64,000 nucleotides of DNA from Pseudomonas sp. H3(2019) (GCF_007713465.1 NZ_VMSG01000026.1:29922-93921), one strand, 5' to 3'; shown: positions 1-9,112, counted from the first letter of the stretch. Notes: a model not told the origin generated them from the letters alone. Program-made: numbers and translations.

Positions 1-840
1 CGAGGAACCGCCCTTGCCCGGAGCCGAAGGTTCGAAGACTTCCGCCGCCTCGGTCTGCATCAGCAGGCTGATGTCGCGGCCCAGTTTGCCGAGGCTGCCG
101 GCGATCAGGCCAAGCGCTGCGCCAAACTCCACCAGCCGGTCGCGCTGGGTGTGCCAGGGTTGCTCCGGCAACGTGAGCTGCAGCTCCTGCGCCAGCGCTT
201 CGGCAATCGGCATGGCCTGCTCGCCGAGGGCTGCGAGGGTTCCGCTGGCGCCACCAAATTGCAGCACCAGCAGGCGCGGTTTGAGTGCGTGCAGACGTTG
301 TCGACTGCGCGTCACCGCCCCCAGCCAACCGGCGATTTTCATCCCCAGCGTGACCGGCGTCGCATGTTGCAGCCAGGTACGTCCGGCCAGTGGCGTGACC
401 GCATGGCGCCGGGCCTGGATCGCCAACGCTTCGCCGAGTCGCGCCAGATCGCTGTCGATCAAGTGCAGTGCCTGGCGCACTTGCAGCACCAGCCCGGTGT
501 CCATCACATCCTGACTGGTTGCGCCCAGATGCACGTAACGTTCGGCGTCCTGATCATGCGCGGCGATCTGCTTGCCCAACACCTTGACCAACGGAATCGC
601 CGAGTTACCGGCAATCGCAATCGCCTCGCCAAGGGCCGCAAAGTCATAGTATTCGGCCCGGCAAGCCGCCTCGATCGGGGCAACGGCAGACGCCGGAATC
701 AGCCCGACCCGCGCCTCGGCCCGAGCCAATGCGGCTTCAAAATCGAGCATGGCCTGAACCCGGCCCTGATCACTGAACACCTCACGCATATTTCGAGCCG
801 TGAAATAGGCATCGAACAATTGATTGCCCGGTCGTTGCAT
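1..840 (-). CDS. pcaB: 3-carboxy-cis,cis-muconate cycloisomerase (3' part outside window)
   Basis: Cytoplasmic enzyme that converts 3-carboxy-cis,cis-muconate to 4-carboxymuconolactone, the step after protocatechuate ring opening. The reverse strand reads from ATG at 840 (MQRPGNQLFDAYFTARNMRE) with no stop to base 1, giving 280 residues. It belongs to the fumarase/aspartase superfamily: the central HLGATSQDVMDTG stretch is typical, and the window ends at the GSS of the C-terminal signature loop (normally GSSxMPxKxNP). The start lies 49 bp after the pcaT stop, so both are probably co-transcribed. The missing part is at least 150 residues; pcaD and pcaC may follow outside the window, which is inference. 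Confidence 0.93.
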   Translation of the reverse strand, partial: MQRPGNQLFDAYFTARNMREVFSDQGRVQAMLDFEAALARAEARVGLIPASAVAPIEAACRAEYYDFAALGEAIAIAGNSAIPLVKVLGKQIAAHDQDAERYVHLGATSQDVMDTGLVLQVRQALHLIDSDLARLGEALAIQARRHAVTPLAGRTWLQHATPVTLGMKIAGWLGAVTRSRQRLHALKPRLLVLQFGGASGTLAALGEQAMPIAEALAQELQLTLPEQPWHTQRDRLVEFGAALGLIAGSLGKLGRDISLLMQTEAAEVFEPSAPGKGGSS

Positions 841-889
841 AGGGGATTCCTTACGCGGCGCGCGCCCGATTCAGGCGCGCGCCGACAAG

Positions 890-2185
890 TCAAAGATCGT
901 TTTCCAGATACGCCGCCTGTTTAGGCAAACGCAGGCTGAAGAGGAAGGCGACCACCATCATCGCCGTCACGTACCAGTAGAAGGAGTTTTCCATGTCGAA
1001 CGATTTCAGGCTCAAGGCCACGTACTCGGCTGAACCGCCGAAGATCGCATTGGCCACCGCGTAGGCCAGGCCCACCCCCAGCGCACGGACTTGCGGCGGG
1101 AACATTTCGGCTTTCACCAGACCGCTGATCGAGGTGTAGAAACTGACGATTGCCAGTGCCACGGTGATCAGCCCAAACGCCAGGAACGGGTTGGTCACCG
1201 ACTTCAAGGTCAGCAGGATCGGCACGGTGAACAGTGTTCCCAGGGCACCGAACCAAAGCATCGAGTTACGCCGGCCGATCTTGTCGGCGAGCGTGCCGAA
1301 CAACGGCTGCATGCACATATAAAGGAACAGTGCGCCGGTCATGATGTAACTGGCGGTCTTGGCGGGCATCCCGGCGGTGTTCACCAGGTACTTCTGCATA
1401 TAGGTGGTGAAGGTGTAGAAAATCAGCGAACCACCGGCGGTGAAGCCGAGCACGGTAATAAAGGCGGCGGTGTTGTTCTTGAACAACGCGGCCATGCTGC
1501 CGGCATCTTTGTTTGCACGCATTTCCTTGCTGGTGGTTTCTTTCAGCGAACGACGCAGGAACAGCGAAATCAATGCGGCAAGCGCACCAACCACAAACGG
1601 AATCCTCCAACCCCAGGCACGCAGGTCGTCCTCAGTCAGAAACTGTTGCAGGATCACCACCAACGACACTGCCAGCAGTTGGCCACCGATCAAGGTCACG
1701 TACTGGAACGAGGCGAAGAAACCGCGCTGGCCCTTGAGCGCGACTTCACTCATGTAGGTCGCGGTGGTGCCGTATTCACCGCCCACCGACACGCCCTGGA
1801 TCAGGCGAGCCACCAGCAGCAGGAGCGGTGCCCAGACGCCGATGTCCTTGTAGGTCGGCAGGCAGGCGATCAGCAATGAGCCGAAGCACATCATCAGCAC
1901 CGAAATCATCATGGAGTTCTTGCGCCCGTGCCTGTCGGCCACCCGGCCAAACAGCCAGCCGCCGATGGGACGCATCAAAAACCCTGCGGCGAACACCCCG
2001 GCGGTGTTAACCAGTTGCACCGTGGGGTTGTCGGAAGGGAAAAACGCCGGGGCAAAATAGATCGCGCAGAAGGCGTAGACATAGAAGTCGAACCACTCGA
2101 CCAGGTTGCCGGAAGACGCCCCGACAATTGCAAAGATCCTTTTGCCACGCTCTTCAGCGGTGTAGAGACTGGTTTTTGTTGTCAT
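890..2185 (-). CDS. pcaT: MFS dicarboxylate/aromatic-acid transporter PcaT
   Basis: Inner-membrane proton symporter of the metabolite:H+ symporter (KgtP-like) branch of MFS. PcaT of P. putida imports beta-ketoadipate. The 431-residue length and about 12 hydrophobic segments fit. Family motifs visible are the N-terminal GNLVEWFDFYVYAF, the loop 2-3 motif GWLFGRVADRHGRKNS and ARLIQGVSVGGEYGTTATYMSE. It lies between pcaG and pcaB, so the assignment rests on family plus context. A perfect palindromic repeat separates it from pcaG, so it may have its own promoter. Alpha-ketoglutarate or another dicarboxylate remains possible as substrate. Confidence 0.88.
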   Translation of the reverse strand: MTTKTSLYTAEERGKRIFAIVGASSGNLVEWFDFYVYAFCAIYFAPAFFPSDNPTVQLVNTAGVFAAGFLMRPIGGWLFGRVADRHGRKNSMMISVLMMCFGSLLIACLPTYKDIGVWAPLLLLVARLIQGVSVGGEYGTTATYMSEVALKGQRGFFASFQYVTLIGGQLLAVSLVVILQQFLTEDDLRAWGWRIPFVVGALAALISLFLRRSLKETTSKEMRANKDAGSMAALFKNNTAAFITVLGFTAGGSLIFYTFTTYMQKYLVNTAGMPAKTASYIMTGALFLYMCMQPLFGTLADKIGRRNSMLWFGALGTLFTVPILLTLKSVTNPFLAFGLITVALAIVSFYTSISGLVKAEMFPPQVRALGVGLAYAVANAIFGGSAEYVALSLKSFDMENSFYWYVTAMMVVAFLFSLRLPKQAAYLENDL

Positions 2186-2258
2186 GGTTTATCACTCGAT
2201 GGGGACAGTGAGAGTCTAGACATACTTTGCAACAGCCCCGCTCCACAGAACAAACCCT

Positions 2259-2297
2259 GAGAGATCGTTCCCACGCTCTGCGTGGGAACGATCTCTC
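2259..2297. repeat. REP-type palindrome, GATCGTTCCCACGC family
   Basis: Perfect inverted repeat with 18-bp arms and a 3-base loop, centred on CCCACGCTCTGCGTGGG. The same core recurs at 11952, 45175 and, in longer composite form, at 6604, 18645 and 31443. It lies between pcaG and pcaT and could act as a terminator or mRNA-stabilising hairpin. Confidence 0.9.
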
Positions 2298-2302
2298 TTC
2301 GA

Positions 2303-2869
2303 TCAATAATCGAAAAACACCGTCTCGGCCTCGGTGCCCTGCAGGATCACGTTCCACTGCAACGCGCCCGTCCCGTTGGCTTTTGCCATCAAGGTCGTGC
2401 GGCGCTCTTCAGGCACACAGGCCAGCAGCGGGTCACCGGTGTTGGCCGGCTCACCGTCGAAGTAGATTCGCGTCAGCAAGTGCTTGACCAGGCCTCGGGC
2501 AAACACCAGCACCACCAGATGCGGCGCCTGCGTGCGGCCCTTAAGGCCCTGCACAGTCCCCGGCTTGATGGTGGTGAAACGGAATCGCCCTTCTGCGTCC
2601 ACCGGCACTCGGCCAAACCCTTCGAAGTTCGGGTCCAGCGGTTTGTCCTGCTGATCTTCCGGGTGGTCATACTTGCCGGCGGCATTGGCCTGCCAGACTT
2701 CCAGCATCGCGTCGTTGACGAAATCGCCATTGCCATCGACCACTTGCCCGGTGATCGTCACACGCTCGCCGAGGGTTTGTTCAACGGTCAGGTTTTCACG
2801 GTTCAACCAGGTCAGGCCGATGTGGTAATACGGCCCGACTGTGTGGGACGTCGTCGCGTTCAGCGTCAT
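2303..2869 (-). CDS. pcaG: Protocatechuate 3,4-dioxygenase alpha subunit
   Basis: Non-catalytic partner subunit of the intradiol dioxygenase that cleaves protocatechuate to 3-carboxymuconate. The 188 residues start at ATG 2869 (MTLNATTSHTVGPYYHIGL), one base after the pcaH stop; a longer in-frame extension overlaps pcaH and is rejected. The intradiol dioxygenase fold shows VTITGQVVDGNGDFV, LEVWQANAAGKYDHP and LDPNFEGFGR. The HIH iron-ligand pair present in the beta subunit is absent here (APHLVVLVF instead), as expected for the alpha chain. Confidence 0.96.
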   Translation of the reverse strand: MTLNATTSHTVGPYYHIGLTWLNRENLTVEQTLGERVTITGQVVDGNGDFVNDAMLEVWQANAAGKYDHPEDQQDKPLDPNFEGFGRVPVDAEGRFRFTTIKPGTVQGLKGRTQAPHLVVLVFARGLVKHLLTRIYFDGEPANTGDPLLACVPEERRTTLMAKANGTGALQWNVILQGTEAETVFFDY

Positions 2870-2870
2870 C

Positions 2871-3575
2871 TTATTTCTCCATCGGCGTGGCATCGCGGCC
2901 GCGCAAAACGATGTCCCAGCGATAACCGAGGGCGTAGGACGGGATGGTTTTTTCCAGGTCAAAACTGGCGATCAAGCGCTCTTTGGCGCTGGTATCGGGT
3001 ACGCAGTTGTAAATCGGGTCGTAGGCCAGCAACGGATCACCCGGAAAGTACATCTGCGTGACCAGGCGCGTCAGAATGCTCGGCCCGAACAGCGAGAAAT
3101 GGATATGCGCCGGGCGCCAGGCGTTGTGGTGGTTGCCCCACGGATAAGCACCAGGCTTGATGGTCTGGAACTGGTACCAGCCATCGGCGTCGGTCACGGT
3201 GCGGCCAGTGCCGGTGAAGTTCGGGTCCAGCGGCGCGTCATGCAGGTCACGGTCGTGGTTATAGCGGCCAGCGGCGTTGGCCTGCCAGATTTCCAGCAGA
3301 ATCCCCGGCACCGGCAGGCCGTTCTCATCCAGCACACGGCCGTGAATGATGATCCGCTCACCCAATGGCGCGCCCTGATGCTGGGCGGTCAGGTCATTGT
3401 CCCGTTCTTGCAGCGACTCGGCGCCAATGGTCGGGCCGGTAATTTCCGACAATGAGTGAGGCAAAAACACCAACGGCTTGGACGGCGAACGGCGGTTGGT
3501 CGATTGATAGGCCGGATGCAAATATTCCGGCTGGGTGCCCGCTTGCGGGCGACGGTAACCAGGCTTGTCAGTCAT
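2871..3575 (-). CDS. pcaH: Protocatechuate 3,4-dioxygenase beta subunit
   Basis: Catalytic, Fe(III)-binding subunit of protocatechuate 3,4-dioxygenase. It has 234 residues. Motifs are IIHGRVLDENGLPVPG, LLEIWQANAAGRYNHD (iron-ligand Tyr) and RPAHIHFSLFG (the two His ligands), followed by TQMYFPGDPLL. The start MTDKPGYRRPQAG has an AGGAGG ribosome site just upstream on the minus strand. The gene lies 39 bp after pcaF and one base before pcaG, so translation of H and G is probably coupled. A partial PcaR-like half-site (GTTCGATA, 3594-3601) lies in the pcaF-pcaH gap. Confidence 0.97.
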   Translation of the reverse strand: MTDKPGYRRPQAGTQPEYLHPAYQSTNRRSPSKPLVFLPHSLSEITGPTIGAESLQERDNDLTAQHQGAPLGERIIIHGRVLDENGLPVPGILLEIWQANAAGRYNHDRDLHDAPLDPNFTGTGRTVTDADGWYQFQTIKPGAYPWGNHHNAWRPAHIHFSLFGPSILTRLVTQMYFPGDPLLAYDPIYNCVPDTSAKERLIASFDLEKTIPSYALGYRWDIVLRGRDATPMEK

Positions 3576-3614
3576 GAAACCTCCTCTTCTCTTGTTCGAT
3601 AGCGCGGCGGCGCA

Positions 3615-4817
3615 TCAGACCCGTTCGATGGCCAGTGCCAGCCCTTGGCCAACGCCAACGCACATGGTCGCCAGCGCTTTCTTGCCGCCGGTTTTTTCCA
3701 ACTGATGCAGCGCCGTCAGTACCAGCCGCGCACCACTCATGCCCAACGGATGACCCAACGCAATGGCGCCACCGTTCGGGTTGACCTGCGCTGCGTCGTC
3801 GGCCAGACCGAGTTCACGCAATACCGCCAAGCCCTGGCTGGCAAAGGCTTCATTGAGTTCGATCACGTCAAAATCGCTGACCGCTACGCCCAGGCGTTCG
3901 GTCAACTTGCGCACCGCCGGCACCGGGCCGATGCCCATCACCCGTGGCGCGACACCAGCGCTGGCCATGCCCAATACCCGAGCGCGGGCGGTCAGACCGT
4001 GTTTTTTCACCGCTTCGGCAGACGCGAGAATCAGCGCCGCGGCACCGTCGTTCACGCCCGAGGCGTTGCCAGCGGTGACGGTTTTGTCCGGGCCATTGAC
4101 TGGTTTGAGTTTGCTCAGGGTTTCCAGGGTGGTGTCGGCGCGTGGATGCTCGTCCTGCTCGACCACGCTTTCGCCCTTCTTGTGGGCAATGCGCACCGGG
4201 ACGATTTCTTCGGCGAAATAGCCGGCAGCTTGCGCGGCCGCCGTCCGTTGCTGACTGCGCAGTGCGAAAGCATCCTGATCAGCGCGGGAAACCGCGTAAT
4301 CGTCGGCCACGTTGTCGGCCGTCTGCGGCATCGCATCGACGCCGTACTGAGCCTTCATCACCGGGTTGATGAAGCGCCAGCCGATGGTGGTGTCTTCGAG
4401 TTTCATGTTGCGCGAGAACGCCGCATCGGCCTTGCCCATCACGAACGGTGCGCGAGACATCGACTCGACACCGCCGGCAATCGCCAGCTCCATCTCACCG
4501 CTGGCAATTGCCCGGAACGCCGTGCCGATGGCGTCCATGCCCGAGGCGCACAAACGATTGAGGGTCACGCCGGGAATACTGTCCGGCAACCCGGCCAGCA
4601 GCAATGCCATGCGCGCCACGTTGCGGTTGTCTTCACCGGCCTGGTTGGCGCAACCGAGGAACACTTCGTCCACGGCGCTCCAATCGACGCTCGGGTTGCG
4701 CTCCATCAGCGCCTTGATCGGCACGGCAGCCAGATCGTCAGCGCGAACCGCCGACAAACCACCGCCAAAACGGCCGATGGGGGTGCGAATCGCATCGCAG
4801 ATGTAAACCTCGCGCAT
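3615..4817 (-). CDS. pcaF: 3-oxoadipyl-CoA thiolase
   Basis: Last enzyme of the beta-ketoadipate pathway: thiolysis of 3-oxoadipyl-CoA to succinyl-CoA and acetyl-CoA. The 400 residues match the family length. The catalytic features are the acyl-binding Cys in TLNRLCASGMDAIG, the His in GGAIALGHPLGMSGAR, and the C-terminal active-site Cys in ATMCVGVGQGLA. The ATG overlaps the pcaJ stop by one base (TGATG), consistent with translational coupling in a pcaIJF unit. Context separates it from a generic acetyl-CoA acetyltransferase. Confidence 0.95.
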   Translation of the reverse strand: MREVYICDAIRTPIGRFGGGLSAVRADDLAAVPIKALMERNPSVDWSAVDEVFLGCANQAGEDNRNVARMALLLAGLPDSIPGVTLNRLCASGMDAIGTAFRAIASGEMELAIAGGVESMSRAPFVMGKADAAFSRNMKLEDTTIGWRFINPVMKAQYGVDAMPQTADNVADDYAVSRADQDAFALRSQQRTAAAQAAGYFAEEIVPVRIAHKKGESVVEQDEHPRADTTLETLSKLKPVNGPDKTVTAGNASGVNDGAAALILASAEAVKKHGLTARARVLGMASAGVAPRVMGIGPVPAVRKLTERLGVAVSDFDVIELNEAFASQGLAVLRELGLADDAAQVNPNGGAIALGHPLGMSGARLVLTALHQLEKTGGKKALATMCVGVGQGLALAIERV

Positions 4818-5596
4818 CAGGCTTCTCCCGGTGCTTGGCCGTGGGCGGCAGCAGTACGCGCTTCAAGATCACGCAGTGCGGCCAATTCGATGGCGGTCGG
4901 TTCGGCGGTGTGTTCCAGCTGATCGGCAAAGCGGACAGCCCAACCGGTGGCGGCGATCACTTGCTCGCGGGTCACGCCCGGGTGCAGCGCGGTGACCACG
5001 AATTCGTTGCTGCCGGCTTCCGGTTCCATGATGCACAGGTCAGTGATGATCCCCACGGGACCGGCGCCGGGCAGGCCGAGACGCTTGCGCGAGTCGCCGC
5101 CTTCGCCATGGCCGACCGAGGTAATAAAGTCGAGTTTGTCGACAAACGAGCGAGCCGACTGCTTAAGGATGATCAACACGCTTTTCGCCGAGCCGGCAAT
5201 CTCCGGCGCACCGCCGGCACCTGGCAGGCGGACTTTCGGCTGATGGTAATCGCCGACCACGGTGGTGTTGATGTTGCCAAAACGGTCGACCTGAGCGGCA
5301 CCGAGAAAGCCGACGTCAATGCGCCCGCCTTGCAGCCAGTAGCGAAAAATCTCACCGGTCGGGACGACGGTGTCGGCGGTTTCCGCCAGCTCGCCGTCAC
5401 CGATCGACAGCGGCAATACCGTCGGCTTGGCACCGATCGGACCCGATTCATAGATCAGGACCACATCTGGAGAGGAAGTCAGACGCGCCAGGTTGGCCGC
5501 TTTCGACGGCAGGCCGATGCCGACGAAGCACACCGAGCCATTCTTCAGGCGGCGAGCGGCGGCGACGGTCATCATTTCATTGGTGGAGTAAGCCAT
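4817..5596 (-). CDS. pcaJ: 3-oxoadipate CoA-transferase subunit B
   Basis: Beta chain of the heterodimeric enzyme that moves CoA from succinyl-CoA to beta-ketoadipate. It has 259 residues. VVLIYESGPIG carries the family's catalytic Glu region, followed by DVGFLGAAQVDRFGNINTT, typical of family I CoA-transferase B subunits. Start and stop overlap pcaI and pcaF by one base each (TAATG and TGATG). Confidence 0.95.
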   Translation of the reverse strand: MAYSTNEMMTVAAARRLKNGSVCFVGIGLPSKAANLARLTSSPDVVLIYESGPIGAKPTVLPLSIGDGELAETADTVVPTGEIFRYWLQGGRIDVGFLGAAQVDRFGNINTTVVGDYHQPKVRLPGAGGAPEIAGSAKSVLIILKQSARSFVDKLDFITSVGHGEGGDSRKRLGLPGAGPVGIITDLCIMEPEAGSNEFVVTALHPGVTREQVIAATGWAVRFADQLEHTAEPTAIELAALRDLEARTAAAHGQAPGEA

Positions 5597-6453
5597 TATT
5601 GAGCCTCCATTGCAGCGGCCAGCTTGGCCTGGAATTCACTGAAGTCAGCACTGCCGTGGATGTATTCGTTGATCCACGCGGTGAAGGTTTCACGGTCGCG
5701 AGCAATCGGGTCCCAGGCCTGATAGAAGCGGTTGTCGCGCTCGGTGTAACCGTGGGCGTAGGACGGATGCGCACCACCGGGCACATGGCACACCGCGCTC
5801 AAGGCCCAGGTCGGCAAGACGCAGGCGTTCATCGGCGCCTTCAGGTCGTCGACGATTTCTTCAACGGTGACGATGCAGCGCTTGGCGGCTAATGCGGCCT
5901 CTTTCTGCACCCCAAGAATGCCCCAGAGCAAGACATTGCCCTTGCGATCGGCCTTTTGCGCGTGGATCACCGTGACGTCCGGGCGCACCGATGGCACCGC
6001 CGCCAGCACTTCACCGGTAAACGGGCAGGTCACGCTTTTGATCAACGGGTTGACCTTCGGCAAGTCGGAACCGGCGTAGGCCCGCAGCACTGCGAACGGC
6101 AGGCCGGAGGCGCCCGCAACGTAGGCATTGGCCAGGTCGGCGTGGCTGTGCTCTTCGATTTCCAGCGCATGCGGCCACTGTTTCTCGACGGCATCGCGCA
6201 GGCGGTGCAAAGAACCCACGCCCGGGTTACCACCCCAGGAGAAAATCAGCTTGCGAGCGCAACCGGCACCGATCAACTGGTCGTAGACCAGATCAGGGGT
6301 CATGCGCACCAGCGTCAGGTCCTTCTTGCCCTGACGAATGATTTCATGACCCGCTGCGGTCGGAATCAAGTGCGTGAAGCCTTCAAGCGCGACGGTATCG
6401 CCGTCGTTGACGAATTGCTTCACCGCGTCGTGCAGCGAAAGGATTTCAGCCAT
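5596..6453 (-). CDS. pcaI: 3-oxoadipate CoA-transferase subunit A
   Basis: Alpha chain of beta-ketoadipate:succinyl-CoA transferase, 285 residues. Family I A-chain features are visible: KLIFSWGGNPGVGSLHR, the DVTVIHAQKADRKGNV block and a C-terminal domain with YTERDNRFYQAWD. It is first gene of the pcaIJF run. The leader of about 280 bp contains two PcaR-box-like sequences (6554-6587), so induction by beta-ketoadipate through PcaR is expected. Confidence 0.95.
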   Translation of the reverse strand: MAEILSLHDAVKQFVNDGDTVALEGFTHLIPTAAGHEIIRQGKKDLTLVRMTPDLVYDQLIGAGCARKLIFSWGGNPGVGSLHRLRDAVEKQWPHALEIEEHSHADLANAYVAGASGLPFAVLRAYAGSDLPKVNPLIKSVTCPFTGEVLAAVPSVRPDVTVIHAQKADRKGNVLLWGILGVQKEAALAAKRCIVTVEEIVDDLKAPMNACVLPTWALSAVCHVPGGAHPSYAHGYTERDNRFYQAWDPIARDRETFTAWINEYIHGSADFSEFQAKLAAAMEAQ

Positions 6454-6553
6454 GGGGTTGGACTCCCGATTCTCAGTAAACCGATGTGGAGGACAAGGCG
6501 CGATGAGCAGCGCCGGAATGACTGAAGGTTAAGCCGCCGAAAAACCCCAAACA

Positions 6554-6587
6554 ATCCGATAATCGACTAAGTGTTCGTTTATCGAAC
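6554..6587. promoter_or_regulatory. Probable PcaR operator upstream of pcaI
   Basis: Two sites spaced 19 bp centre to centre: 6554-6568 (core CGATAATCG) and 6573-6587 (GTTCGTTTATCGAAC, itself a near-palindrome). They match 10 and 13 of 15 positions of the P. putida PcaR site as I recall it (GTTCGATAATCGCAC) in one or other orientation. They lie 100-135 bp before pcaI. Confidence 0.65.
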
Positions 6588-6603
6588 AGATTGTTATCTC
6601 CCT

Positions 6604-6731
6604 ATCGTTCCCACGCTCCGCGTGGGAATGCAGCCAGGGACGCTCCGCGTCCCAAGAGCGGACGCAGAGCCTCCATTGAGGCATTCCTTTGCTGCGCATG
6701 GGAACGATCAACATTCAGTGTGGGAACGATC
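6604..6731. repeat. Composite REP element, GATCGTTCCCACGC family
   Basis: A long imperfect palindrome opens with ATCGTTCCCACGCTCCGCGT and closes with CGCATGGGAACGATC; an extra GTGGGAACGATCGC follows. Inside are nested short inverted repeats (GGGACGCTCCGCGTCCC, and GCGGACGCAGAGC). The element fills most of the gap between pcaI and pcaK and resembles those at 18645-18756 and 31443-31509. Confidence 0.8.
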
Positions 6732-6736
6732 GCGGC

Positions 6737-8083
6737 TCAGGTCGCATCCGCATGGCTGACCATGCCTTTGATCACCACCGCCGTGGTGGCCAGCGCGGCC
6801 GGAATCACCAATGCCGTCAGCACCTGTTCGAAATTCCAGCCCAGGCCCAACAACGTCGCCCCCATCCAGGCACCGAGAATCGCACCGAAACGGCCAATTC
6901 CGAGCATCCACGACACGCCCGTGGCCCGACCTTGAGTCGGATAGAAGCGCGCCGCCAGCGACGGCATCGCCGATTGCGCGCCGTTGACGCACATGCCGGC
7001 GACCAGCACCAATGTTGCAAGCAGTGTGATGTTGCCCAGGCTTTGCCCTACCGCGTAGGCAAACACCCCGGCCAACAAGTAGAAAGTGCCGATCACCTTG
7101 TGCGGATTGAACCGGTCCATCGCCCACCCCACCGCCACCGCACTCAGCACGCCGCCAAACTGGAACAGCGCACCAATGAAGGCCGCCTGCTCCATGCTCG
7201 CGCCGCTGTCACGCATCAAGGTCGGCAGCCAACTGGTCAACAGGTAGACAATGACCAACCCCATGAAATAGGTCAGCCACAGCAACAACGTACCGGTGCT
7301 GTAAGTGCCGGAGAAAATCACCGCGAATACGTTGCGGGCCTTCACGGTTTTTTGTTCGGGTACGCTGAAGCTCGATGCCTGGGCGATAGTCGCCGGATCA
7401 ATCGGCGCCAGCGCCTTGCGCACTTTATCGGTGCCGCGATTGCGCACTACCAGGTAACGCGCCGACTCCGGCAGCCACAGCAACAGCACCACGCCGAGAA
7501 TCAACGGCAGAATCCCGCCAATCAGCAACAGACTGTGCCAGCCAAACGCAGGGATCAGCTTGGCGGAGATGAAACCACCACCGGCCATGCCCAGGTTGAA
7601 GCCGCAGAACATGCTGGTCACCAGCAGGGATTTTTTGCGCTCCGGGGTGTACTCCGAGAGCAGCGTGGTGGCGTTCGGCATGCCGGCGCCCAGGCCAAGC
7701 CCGGTCAGGAAACGCAGCACCAGCAGTTGCTCGACATTCGTGCTGTAAGCCGAGGCCAGACTGAAAGCGCCGAACAACAGCACCGCGCCGACCAGTACGA
7801 TTTTTCGTCCAAAACGGTCAGCCAGCGGTCCTGAGCCCAGCGCGCCGAAGACCATGCCGATCAGCGCGGCACTCATCACCGGGCCGAGGCTGGCGCGGTC
7901 GATCCCCCAATCCTGAGACAGCGCCGGTGCGATAAAACCCATGGCCGCGGTGTCCAGGCCATCGAGAAACACAATCAGGAAACACAGGATCACCACCCGC
8001 CATTGATAGCGTGACAGCGGTTGGGCATTGATAAAGGACTGCACATCGAGGCAGTTCCCGACAGCGGATTGAGGCTGGTTCAT
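6737..8083 (-). CDS. pcaK: 4-hydroxybenzoate/protocatechuate MFS transporter PcaK
   Basis: Inner-membrane aromatic acid:H+ symporter (AAHS family) that takes up 4-hydroxybenzoate and protocatechuate. It has 448 residues with about 12 hydrophobic segments. The AAHS signature DGLDTAAMGF in helix 1 and GPLADRFGRK in the 2-3 loop are visible, with GLGLGAGMPNATTLLSEYTP later. I start at ATG 8083 (MNQPQSAVGNCLDVQSFIN), which gives the usual N-terminus; the open frame extends 19 codons further. It lies between pcaR and pcaI, with a PcaR-like box about 170 bp upstream. Confidence 0.93.
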   Translation of the reverse strand: MNQPQSAVGNCLDVQSFINAQPLSRYQWRVVILCFLIVFLDGLDTAAMGFIAPALSQDWGIDRASLGPVMSAALIGMVFGALGSGPLADRFGRKIVLVGAVLLFGAFSLASAYSTNVEQLLVLRFLTGLGLGAGMPNATTLLSEYTPERKKSLLVTSMFCGFNLGMAGGGFISAKLIPAFGWHSLLLIGGILPLILGVVLLLWLPESARYLVVRNRGTDKVRKALAPIDPATIAQASSFSVPEQKTVKARNVFAVIFSGTYSTGTLLLWLTYFMGLVIVYLLTSWLPTLMRDSGASMEQAAFIGALFQFGGVLSAVAVGWAMDRFNPHKVIGTFYLLAGVFAYAVGQSLGNITLLATLVLVAGMCVNGAQSAMPSLAARFYPTQGRATGVSWMLGIGRFGAILGAWMGATLLGLGWNFEQVLTALVIPAALATTAVVIKGMVSHADAT

Positions 8084-8251
8084 TATTTTTATTCCAGGCA
8101 AGAAATGCAGGCGAACACGTGCAGGCAATCGCCTCTTCATTATTATTCGGTCGTCTTCCGGCGCCTGGCACAGTGGCCAACAGCAGCGGATGACGCTGCC
8201 GCGACATTAATGAGGCAAAGGAAACAGCGTCAATTCACCAAACGCGACTCT

Positions 8252-8266
8252 GTGCGTTTATCGAAC
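8252..8266. promoter_or_regulatory. Probable PcaR box upstream of pcaK
   Basis: GTGCGTTTATCGAAC matches 14 of 15 bases of the recalled PcaR consensus in reverse orientation. It lies between the pcaR stop and the pcaK start, beside the stop codon of pcaR. Confidence 0.65.
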
Positions 8267-8269
8267 AGC

Positions 8270-9112
8270 TTACGCAAACAGCTGGGCACTCAATTCACGG
8301 CTGGCACTCAACAACCCGGGCAAAAAGCGCTGCTCCAGTTCGTTGCGGCTGACCCGCCCGGCGTGTGTGCTGACATTCAGCGCAGCCAGCACCTGACCGG
8401 ATGCGTCGTACACCGGAACGGCAATCGAGCGCAGGCCTTGCTCGAGTTCCTGGTCGACAATGCACCAGCCTTGCTGCCGAACCTCCTGGAGACATTCGAG
8501 CAACGACTCGCGCGTATGCAGGGTGCGGCTGGTCTTGGCCTGCAATTCGGCATGTTCGAGGTAATCGTGCAGCGATGCATCGTCCAGCGCGGCCAAGAGA
8601 ATCCGCCCCATGGAGGTGCAGTAAGCCGGCAAACGCCCGCCCACCGACAGATCGACCGAGATCAGACGCTGGGTGGTTGCCGAACGGGCGATGTACAAGA
8701 TGTCATCCCCTTCCAGCGTGGCCATGTTGCACGCCTCGTGCAGTTGTTCGCTCATGCGGTCCAGATAAGGCTGGGCCGACACCGCCAGCGGCGTCGAGGA
8801 CAGATAGGCATGGCCAAGGGTCAGGACCTTGGGTAGCAGCGAATAGGTTCGACCGTCAGTGGTCGCGTAGCCGAGCTTGATCAGCGTATGCAGGCAACGG
8901 CGTACGGCGGCGCGGGGAATTTCCGTACGGTGGCTGATTTGCGCGATGGTCAGATGCCGCTTGCGCTCCTGGAACGCCTGGACCACCGCCAAGCCGCGGG
9001 CCAGGGAAGTCATGAAGTCCGGATCGCCAGTGAATGCCTGAATCCGCTTGGCCGGGGAAGCAACGATCGGCGGCGCCACTGAAGCAAAGGAATTGCGCAA
9101 TTGATCGTTCAT
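8270..9112 (-). CDS. pcaR: IclR-family regulator of the pca regulon
   Basis: Transcriptional regulator that in P. putida activates pca genes with beta-ketoadipate as inducer. It has 280 residues. The N-terminal winged helix-turn-helix covers about residues 35-95 (FMTSLARGLAVVQAF, LTIAQISHRTEIPRAAVRR), and the C-terminal IclR effector domain includes LPAYCTSMGRILLA and GWCIVDQELEQGLRSIAVPV. It heads the cluster, transcribed in the same direction as pcaK. Boxes resembling its own site lie just upstream (9190-9223), suggesting autoregulation. Confidence 0.94.
   Translation of the reverse strand: MNDQLRNSFASVAPPIVASPAKRIQAFTGDPDFMTSLARGLAVVQAFQERKRHLTIAQISHRTEIPRAAVRRCLHTLIKLGYATTDGRTYSLLPKVLTLGHAYLSSTPLAVSAQPYLDRMSEQLHEACNMATLEGDDILYIARSATTQRLISVDLSVGGRLPAYCTSMGRILLAALDDASLHDYLEHAELQAKTSRTLHTRESLLECLQEVRQQGWCIVDQELEQGLRSIAVPVYDASGQVLAALNVSTHAGRVSRNELEQRFLPGLLSASRELSAQLFA

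Noticed and set aside
3645..4922. 425-codon plus-strand open frame opposite pcaF
   Set aside because: Shadow; pcaF has all thiolase catalytic residues.
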